Shown here piece by piece: positions 56,926 to 64,000 of a DNA stretch of 64,000 nucleotides. The position numbers were made by a program, and so were the translations under genes. Source of the stretch: Carettochelys insculpta. Lineage: Eukaryota > Chordata > Testudines > Carettochelyidae. The DNA lies in NCBI RefSeq assembly GCF_033958435.1, contig NC_134144.1, positions 8,116,010 to 8,180,009 on the forward strand, in the 5' to 3' direction. The notes beneath the pieces are model-generated. The model was not told where the DNA came from. It made no database searches and saw nothing but the letters and a program-made list of their open reading frames with translations. Numbering within the stretch: position 1 is the stretch's first letter; every line of letters begins with the position of its first letter.

Positions 56926-57466
56926 ATACTTGCAGATTAGTGACCTGACTTAAGCCAAGTTGTGTCTATACAGCAAAGCAATAGACCTCACACACTGAAT
57001 GCCAAACTTACCTCAAACTCTGACTTGGACTCTCCAGCCTGGCAGGGTCCTGTAACTCTGGGTGTCAGTCCTGGGTTAGTCTACCATGCCAAAAAGCCAT
57101 GTGACAGCCAGCCTCAGAGCACAGGTCTGACCTGTGTTCACCTCGTGGGTTCCAAATAGCAATGTAGTCATTCCCGGCCAGGTTGAAGCCGAGGCTCTGA
57201 ACCCAGTGATGGAGGAAGGCCCATTCTGCTACTTTTACCCCAGAAGCCTGGGTCAGCTGGCTCAAGCTGGGAGGTTCCCTGCCATGGGGCTGTTGGTTTT
57301 TACTATGTAGACCCACCCTGAGAACGTGATTCAATTTGACATTTAAAGAAGTAATCCCTGACATGGCTGGTTTTATAGCTTTTGCTGCTGCAGCCATCTT
57401 TTCAATACCCATCTCACTTAGATTTTACAATCACAGGAAGTCATTCAATAAACTAGTTCCAGCTGA

Positions 57467-58212
57467 ACAAAACCAAAAAGCAGTCCAGTAGCACTTTAAA
57501 GACTAACAGTGTAATTTATGAGGTGATGAGCTTTTGTGAGGCAGACCCACTTCTTCAGATCTGGAGATCGTTTTTATGTCATTTTTTTGGATTTCTGTGT
57601 TAAAACCATCATGCCACTTCCAGTGGAGCACTGACTTATTGGACTGACTAGACAATCACTTTGCCAAAGAATGAATGGACAGAGCAGACTTTAGGAATCT
57701 GAATATACGTAAACCTGTCAGTGAGCATTTCAGTGGAGTGGGTCATTCTGTTAAAGACCTCAGAGTGTGCATCTTACAAAGAAGCTAACAGCAGATGACA
57801 AAGAGAAACATGTGAACTGCAATTTTTATGCTTAGATTTGATACTTGGTGTAAATAGAGATTGCAGTTACCTTACGCATCGCAAAGAGCTTCCCCACCTT
57901 TGATATTCGAAGTTCTCTCAGGCAGGACACTTACAGTTACTAATTCTTTTGCTTCCCCCCCTCATTTTGTGCTCTTCCCCCCACCCCTGCTTTTCTGTCT
58001 TATGTTTCTGATTTCCGTTTTTGTTTCTATTTTTTTGGTTCTCTGTTCTAAAACCATCATGCCACTTCCAGTACAGCACTATCTCCAGGTCTGAAATGGA
58101 TCTGCCCCATGAAAGCTCACCACCTAATAAGTTATTTTGTTAGTTGTTAAAGTGTTACATGACTGCTTTTTTGGTTTGTTAGGATGCAGACTAACACCGC
58201 TGTCTCTGTTAT
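57467..58212 (+). mobile_element. PLE with rearranged 5' end and 3' terminal repeat
   Basis: Four parts: (1) an inverted piece of the terminal repeat, 57467-57570, with a decayed hammerhead-like core at 57532-57558 on the minus strand; (2) a direct piece, 57571-57631, repeated at 58018-58079 (ACCATCATGCCACTTCCAG in both); (3) the truncated endonuclease end from about 57640, reading FRNLNIRKPVSEHFSGVGHS and VKDLRVCILQRS, equivalent to NGVGHSVNE...RVCILLKNFQ of 11705; (4) the 3' terminal repeat to CTAACACCGCTGTCTCTG. The inverted-plus-direct 5' structure is characteristic of PLE insertions. Confidence 0.8.
58091..58114 (+). ncRNA. Decayed hammerhead-like core of PLE
   Basis: CTGAAATGG, ATCTG, CCCCAT, GAAA. 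Box and stem are eroded relative to 12451-12477 but the order is preserved. Confidence 0.3.
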
Positions 58213-58560
58213 TGTTCCAACTGCAATTTCTTGTACAATGAAGAATAGGAGGCCAACAGGAGGGAGGACAAAACAGAATGCAACGCAGATATGTCCTAAG
58301 AAAAACAAGGGCCAGATTCAAGACACCTATAGCATCAACAGGAGACTTTCCACTGACTTCAATGTGTTTTGGATCGGGCTTCTACTTAGGTTGGAAGAAA
58401 AGTAAGGGGATCATCAATTTCTACGAGCAATCATAATTCTGTGCACAACTCCAGAATAGCCAAAATGAACATTTCCAATGTGCTAGAGAGAGCAGATATC
58501 TGTACCACTGCCCACTAGAATATATCACACAGTATACGTGAAATAGAATGCATACTGTCT
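58213..58560. other. No gene or clear repeat recognised
   Basis: Unassigned sequence between the PLE and a CR1 tail. Confidence 0.45.
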
Positions 58561-58655
58561 AGAATCATAGAATCCTAGGGCTGGAAGGGACCTTATGACG
58601 TCATCGAGTCCAGCCCCCTGCCTAAAGCAGGATCAACCCTAACTGGATTCAATAA
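58561..58655 (-). mobile_element. CR1 3' tail
   Basis: AGAATCATAGAATCCTAGGG, CTGGAAGGGACCTTATGACG and GTCCAGCCCCCTGCCTAAAG are the reverse complement of the CR1 3' terminus. Among the best-preserved CR1 tails in the window. Confidence 0.85.
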
Positions 58656-59399
58656 TTCTGATTTTTATCTTCTAAGTTTGCAGGAAAATATCAGTTGAGA
58701 AAGTAATCCCTCAGATATGTGCTTATGGGAAATACATTAGCGTGTCCAAAGACTACAAATATCACCTCCCAGTTATTTACAATGCTGAACATAAATCCTA
58801 ATTCCCTGGTTTTAAAAAACTGTATTCTTTTCATTTTGAATTGATACAGTCCAATCTGTACAGTCGGCAGTCTGGATTTTTTGCATAGAAGCATATAAAA
58901 ATGTTGTCTAAGGGAAAGTCATTTCAAACACTTTCAGAAAAAGGAGGACACAGGTCTAAACAAACAGACCAACTCATACACAGGAGAGCTGATTATCTGC
59001 GGAGATGAGTTTGTCACTTTCGTGTCAGAAGCATTGGAAGATTTCTACCGGGGGTCTGTCTCCATTCAGCTGGACAGCACAGAAGGAAACACACACCAGC
59101 AAGCCACTGTATATATAAATATATCATGGAGCTGCCCTGAGATCAAGGAATAACTCACGGCAGCCTTTCAAGATTTCCATTCCCCACCCTCTTCTCATAG
59201 GATTTCCATCAAGTTGTATCTATTGAATGTCAGACCTGATGCTACCTTCCATAGGAATTTGTTTTCGCCTGGGTGTATCTGACACTGCTAACTAGGCTCT
59301 GGGAATCACCACCAGGAACTGGAAAGCCCAAAATAAAGTTACTTTGATCTTTCAAGCCATGTATCTAAAACACATTTGAATGCTGCTTTGGCCGATTTT
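58656..59399. other. No gene or clear repeat recognised
   Basis: AT-rich unassigned sequence; ATATATAAATATAT at about 59110. Confidence 0.45.
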
Positions 59400-60103
59400 A
59401 TGTATTTCCCTCCCACCTTTGTGCAAAGCGGGTACACCACAGTGAAACCCCTCCCCTGCCCCAAGAGCAGCCTCTTCCCCATGCCCTTTCAGTGGGCAAT
59501 AGAAGACCTCACAATCCAGCATTTTTTTCGTGCAGAGAGGAAGCAGGGAGAGAGGGAAGGGGCAGTGGGTGGGACTGGACATCCCCCAGTAGGGGAAGGG
59601 GTGATGGGGAGAGAGAGACCAGGTCAGGATCTCGCAGCTTCTGTGGCTATTGTCCACAGTCCAGAAAGGAGAGTTCTGTTCAGTTCCACCCAAGGAGAAA
59701 CACTGCGCTTCCCTCCTGCTCTTCAACCCCCCCTCCAGTTTACACTGCACCCCCCCACTGCTCTCACACACACACACATTTCTCTGTGCTTCCTTCCCAG
59801 ACATTCTGGGGTTTACACTGCAATCCCCCATTGCACAGTGTCCCCCTCTTTTCAGACTTTGGGGCTGGTGTTGCCCCCACTGTAGTGCAGCCCCCATTGC
59901 ACCACCCCCTCAGGCCCCTGAGGCTCGCACTGCCTCCCCTCCATGTGTGACCCCACCGGGCTCCTTGCACTGCACCCCCCCCATCCCCATACAACTGCCT
60001 CTTGCTCCTGCCCTGTGGCTCCCTACCTGCCACTGCCCCAGGTAGGTACCCCCCCTCCACCCCAGCCAACATGAGTTTCACCATCCCTCTCCTTAGAGCA
60101 CCC
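59400..60103. repeat. C-rich low-complexity block
   Basis: Imperfect C-rich units (ACTGCACCCCCCCACTG, TTACACTGCAATCCCCCATT, TGCACTGCACCCCCCC). Opposite-strand and overlapping frames of 131-186 codons at 59352-60324 come from the shortage of stop codons in this composition. They are mutually incompatible and lack domains. Confidence 0.65.
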
Positions 60104-60292
60104 TTCACACCCCCTTCTCTGGTATGCACCAGTGGCAGCGAGTGGGCCAAACACCAGTCCCAGCTCCTCTGGCTGTCTGTGTCCGACACCACCGGGGTTA
60201 ATATGTCTGGTCTGGACACAAACAGCCCAAGGAGCTGGGATCGGTGTTTGTCCTCACCTCTGCCACTAACGTGCACCAGGGAAGGGTGTGAG
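60104..60292. repeat. Long imperfect hairpin (about 90-bp arms)
   Basis: The left arm (60104 to about 60193) contains CCAGTGGCAGCGAGTG, CAAACACCAGTCCCAGCTCC and GGCTGTCTGTGTCC. The right arm (about 60203-60292) is its reverse complement with GGACACAAACAGCCC, GGAGCTGGGATCGGTGTTTG and TGCCACTAACGTGCACCAGG. The loop is about 10 nt. By eye most positions pair. Likely a fold-back element or palindromic MITE core. Confidence 0.75.
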
Positions 60293-60424
60293 ACCAGGCA
60301 CGATGCACTTAGATGTTTTAACAAAGTCCGTTAGCTGTTACCTCAGGGTGGCCTGCTCCTGTCCAGAGCTTATATGCACAATTCTTATGCCTTTTCACGA
60401 GTACGGTAATAAAATAATCTAGTA

Positions 60425-60733
60425 CGGCGGTCCACAACCCGACGTTTACCTTTTGTGTACAGCCCAAGTGCGGGTGACACTTTTAAAAAAGTCACGAATA
60501 GTCCTACTTACAACAGCTTCATTAATAAATTGAGACACTGAGCTCTGCTGCATAGGTGGTGGTCGGTAGCATTAGCTGGTCTTTTGTCACTCCATATGCC
60601 GCATGGCTTTGGGCAAGCTCCCGGGTGCATGAGGGAGAAGGGACAGGGCTGAACTCCTGCTTCGCATGCCAGTGAAAAAGAATCAGCTCACAAGCTACAC
60701 GTGGCGCCTGGGCTGGGGGTTGCTGACCCCCTA
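60425..60733. mobile_element. hAT MITE, CAGGGGTCGGCAACC family
   Basis: The left end CGGCGGTCCACAACC and the reverse complement of the right end TAGGGGGTCAGCAACC are diverged hAT termini. The flanks ATCTAGTA (60417-60424) and ATCAAGTC (60734-60741) match at 6 of 8, a decayed 8-bp duplication. The interior AAAAAGAATCAGCTCACAAG and CTACACGTGGCGCC fits the same family. Non-coding, 309 bp. Confidence 0.65.
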
Positions 60734-60947
60734 ATCAAGTCTCAGCTAGACCACCAAACACAAACAACTCAGTAGATGGAATGGGAAAGCAACACAATTA
60801 AATTGCTTTTGCTGCTCCTCCACTGTAGAGGAAGCAGAATGTTCCATCCCTCAGAGGACACATCTGTACTATCATTAAAGATACACAGCTGGTCCATGCC
60901 AACCAACCTGGGCTCGTAGTGCTCCAGCTAATGGACTGGTCAAGTGT

Positions 60948-61052
60948 GTTGTTGACATTTAGGCTGTGGCTGCCGTTTGAGCTATGGGACCTGCCCCCTA
61001 ACTAGTGGGATCCTAGAACCGGGACTCCAGCTCAAGCCCAAATAACTACATC
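60948..61052. mobile_element. Palindromic MITE fragment
   Basis: Inverted arms TGTTGACATTTAGGCTGTGG and the complement of GTAGTTATTTGGGCTTGAGC, centre ATCCTAGAACCGGGAC. Same family as 5950-6075 and 28412-28575. Confidence 0.5.
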
Positions 61053-61983
61053 AAAATAAATAGCCTCTTAGTCCATGCCCCTTGGCCAGCAAGTCAGCTG
61101 GCGTGGGCCATCCTCAGGTTTAGATCTGCAGAACAGACATGGCTGAGTGTTCTAGTCCTGGAGTGTCCATTAGATTAAGGGAAACAAAAATTGATCGATC
61201 AGAGAGCACAGTGCGTGCGTTTCTTTGCCATAGTCTACAGCAGCTGTAAGAACAAAACGGGTGCTGGACAGCCAGAAAGCCTTGGAGGTTTGGAAAAAAG
61301 CAGAGTACAGAATTTAACAGGCATCCTAGTTTTAGAGCTATCGAGAGCACCTTGTTAAGCATGGAGAGTGGTGATTAGCAAAATTTGTTCATCTGGTTAC
61401 ACTAGAGTACATAGGCAGCATCACCTAATGTTAACATTCACACATGCTGTCCCTTGTAAGGCCCTGTTTTCAGGTTATTATGTGCGTGCTGCCTGAATAG
61501 CATTACTGCTGTCACATCTGCAGAAGGGAAATAATGTGGCTACCCCATGAGCATTGCAGAGAAGACCAAGCCTTGACCCTAATTATTCTGATCAGCAAAC
61601 TAATTCTGGAACCCAGTGGTCTGAAAAAAAAAAGTTCAGTGGCGAAGTTAGCCTGATTGATGATTCATATTTTCAGCTTCTTCACCGTTGCACAAGTTAA
61701 TAACCTTCTCCCCATGGAACAGTCTTAATGGGACAGTGAAATCAGCATTCTTCTCTAGAAATGAATTTACTAGCGATTCAGCCCTGAGATCTCCTGCAAA
61801 CTTGCACAAGGGCCTAACAGAGAATGCAGAATTCCCTTATGGGTCTACGCAGGCTTCCCAGCACTGCAGGAACTTGTGTGGCCATAGGAGGGGCAGCTGA
61901 TGCTGGACTGCTAGCCCCTCACCACATAGGCAGGCAGGGAACAGGCAACTTTTCTGCCACCCCTGCAACATTCTCCTTCTTGG

Positions 61984-62400
61984 CCATCACTTGATAACGA
62001 GTAGTATGTCTTTGTCACCCTCCTGTTTGTGAGTCCATTGGTGGCTGATCAGCCTAGTTGTGGAGTCACAGGTCTCCTCACACAAGGGGCAGATGTTGGT
62101 CATCACGGGAGGGGTACAGGGCAGTTTTGGCCCCTCTTCTTCTCTGCCTCTCTTCATCCACACTGTGGCAGGACCTCTTATATTGTGCCACTGCCTCACA
62201 GAATACCTCTTCACTAGGGGATGGTCCTGGGCAAGGCTCTCCCAAATGTTGACACTAATGCTACATCGCCCTCCCCACCCCTGTGTCTTCAGCACATCCT
62301 TATACCGCTGCCTCTGGCCCCCCACACTCCTGTCTTTCAACTCCGAGCCCTCAAAGTGACAGCAGGAGTAGTGATCTGCGCTTGTAGAAGGGCTGACCAA
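61984..62400 (-). pseudogene. Non-LTR retrotransposon C-terminus with C2H2 finger
   Basis: An uninterrupted 137-codon minus frame. It reads KDRSVGGQRQRYKDVLKT, then NIWESLAQDHPLVKR, then a Cx2Cx12Hx3H zinc finger beginning CPLCEETCDSTTRL and ending HQWTH, and stops at DKDILLVIK. The block 'RSVGGQ.KR(Y/F)KD.LK ... W..LA.DRP.W ... C2H2' is a recurrent C-terminus of vertebrate non-LTR retrotransposon proteins, where the finger probably binds nucleic acid. The upstream reverse transcriptase is absent, so this is a truncated copy. It differs from CR1, which lacks this finger. Intactness of the frame may mean it is young, or chance over 137 codons. Confidence 0.65.
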
Positions 62401-63722
62401 GCCAACTTCCCTTCTGGAGTCAGAGAGAAGCAGGAACTAAACTTGGATTCTTGGAGTGACAGTCTTGTGTCTTACTCAGGCTGCACTGTAGGTTTACTGT
62501 CCACCCCTAAATAATTACCATATGCCCTCCATTTTCCAAGAGAGAGACAAGCACGCTGTCTTCTCTCAGAGTCCTCTCCCACAAGTTACATTTAATATTT
62601 TTCCTCTAGCTATCCAGCCTTTCAACACAGATAAGTGTCACAGTAGTAGAGGATCAATGGGCTCTAGTAATGATAATGACACGTAGCAAGTTCCGCAGAA
62701 CATCCTGATGTCTGCACAAACAGAACCCTTCCTTGCAGAGGATTTCCACTGGCTGGCATCAATCCATTTAAAAATGGGACGAGGCCTTCCTTGAAACTTC
62801 TCATAAAATTATCTTGGCCACTGGAAGATCTGCAGCATGGATCAGCCTGATGGATCTGCAGGATATGTCTTTTCTAATAAGCACTGCTTATATATTTACT
62901 AATCACCACCACAGATGCTAATTCATGTACATGTATTTAGTATAAAGTCATTTCTTAGCATTCCCAACTTGTTTACTTTGAAGGACATGATGTCCCCACG
63001 GGGGAAGTATGGATCTGAAAGGAGGCCAGTCTCTGAAGAGCATTGGTTCTTGTAATATTCAGGGCATCTGAAGCATCTTTGCTACTGCAGAATCTTTTGA
63101 AAAGCAATCCCAGAGGAAGGTGATAGAATAGAAGCAGAAGAAGGGGAGAAGGATGTTGTGAGAGAAATCCCTTTGCTCTGAGTGAGCTATCAATATATAA
63201 AACAGGAAGGTGATCGGGGATAGCGCCAACTTCCAAATTAAGCCTTTAAAATGTATGTAAAACCAATGCAAGAAAAATAGAGTCCAATAAAGCTTAGAAA
63301 GAAAGCACACGTTTTCCTCTCCGCCTCAGCCTTCCAACTTGGCTCTGCAAAATTGGCCCAGTTGAACTGCTACATTAAGGGTGGTGTTATTGCTAACAGA
63401 CGGCACCAGGAAGTAATCCAGTCACACTCCAGAACTTCCCACCTTTCTGATCATCCCTGGGGGCCTATTAATAACTAAAGATGAGAAATACTAGAAGCAC
63501 ATACAATGCGTTTCTATCTTCAGTTGAAAACCAATGAGTGAAGCTTGAAAGTGGGAGGGAAGTGTCCATTTGCCCCTTATCCAGGGCTCCTCTTGCAATG
63601 CCAGTCTAAATCAATTACAGCGCACATACCCCGACATCATGAGTCCCAGACCTGCATATCCTTTCGCAGGTGTGGCAAGGAGCAAGAGGAGATAAAACAG
63701 GAGCTGAAGAAAGATGTCAGAG
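62401..63722. other. No gene or clear repeat recognised
   Basis: Unassigned. 62973-63310 has two overlapping minus frames (87 and 83 codons) without domains. Confidence 0.45.
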
Positions 63723-64000
63723 CAGTAGTTCCCAGCCTTTTCATTAGTACAGATCCCCAAGCCATTTGTGGATGCCCCCCAAAGCCAATTCTAGACACAC
63801 TGTACACCTCATTAAAGGTAAAAGAAAACCACAACACAGATTCAGACAGTACTTAACACTGGAAGATATTTAAGTTAAAAATTGATTGTCACTTGGCAAT
63901 TTAAAAAACTTATTTTCTATGATCATTTTTCCTACTTCCCCCCCCACCCCCAAGACTTCTTGCAATATCATAAACCCCCCTGGGGTCCACAGACCCTAGG
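63723..64000. mobile_element. hAT MITE, CAGTGGTTCCCAACC family, copy 3 (cut by window end)
   Basis: Left end CAGTAGTTCCCAGCC. The interior CACTGGAAGATATTTAAGTT, TATTTTCTATGATCATTTTT and CACCCCCAAGACTTCTTGC is collinear with 29080-29370 and 34597-35231. The right terminus is not reached within the window. Confidence 0.75.

Noticed and set aside
57467..58212. Target duplication around the 57.5-kb PLE (CCAGCTG versus CCAACTG)
   Set aside because: Match is short, imperfect and the element boundaries are uncertain.
59352..60324. Overlapping frames of 181 and 186 codons (-) and 169, 152 and 131 codons (+), the longest in the window
   Set aside because: They overlap each other on both strands, coincide with C-rich low-complexity DNA and a hairpin, and show no domain, conserved motif or splice context.

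Overview
This looks like a gene-poor (intergenic or intronic) stretch of a vertebrate nuclear genome, most probably a cryptodiran turtle. No open reading frame in it behaves like a host protein-coding exon. The lineage call rests on the repeat load: many CR1 LINE fragments; two tRNA-derived SINEs ending in a CR1 3' tail (the arrangement known from tortoise Pol III SINEs); several short inverted-repeat DNA transposon families of the kind abundant in turtle and crocodilian genomes; and Penelope-like elements (PLEs). There are no mammalian L1/Alu-type repeats, and no tRNA, rRNA or CRISPR. The ORFs of 60-186 codons are chance frames or transposon fossils.

Layout. 0-5 kb: CR1 fragment, a Tol2-like hAT miniature element, a PLE terminal repeat with a hammerhead-ribozyme-like core, a non-LTR 3' end, a CR1-tailed SINE and a MITE. 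8.4-10.8 kb: two GC-rich hAT-like halves facing outward. 11.7-12.6 kb: the best PLE copy, with a decayed GIY-YIG endonuclease frame followed by the terminal repeat. 13.9-24.3 kb: scattered MITEs and CR1 ends, and a Tigger/pogo-like MITE split by a PLE with an 8-bp target duplication. 28-35 kb: hAT and CR1 insertions, one nested. 36.4-39.6 kb and 49.4-54.7 kb: long stretches with almost no recognisable repeats. 39.6-43.9 kb: a dense nest of SINE, CR1, MITEs and CR1-in-CR1. 55.8-58.2 kb: PLE fragments with inverted terminal pieces. 59.4-60.3 kb: a C-rich block ending in a long imperfect hairpin. 62.0-62.4 kb: an open 137-codon non-LTR C-terminus with a C2H2 zinc finger.

The most interesting material is the PLE family. 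At least eight loci carry its terminal sequence. Two keep an identical 27-nt core shaped like a hammerhead ribozyme (CTGAAGA, a GTGGG/CCCAC stem, GAAA), and one of these lies directly downstream of a recognisable PLE endonuclease frame. Nesting and target-site duplications give a relative order of insertions. All family calls come from reading the sequence and recalled family features; no database search was possible.
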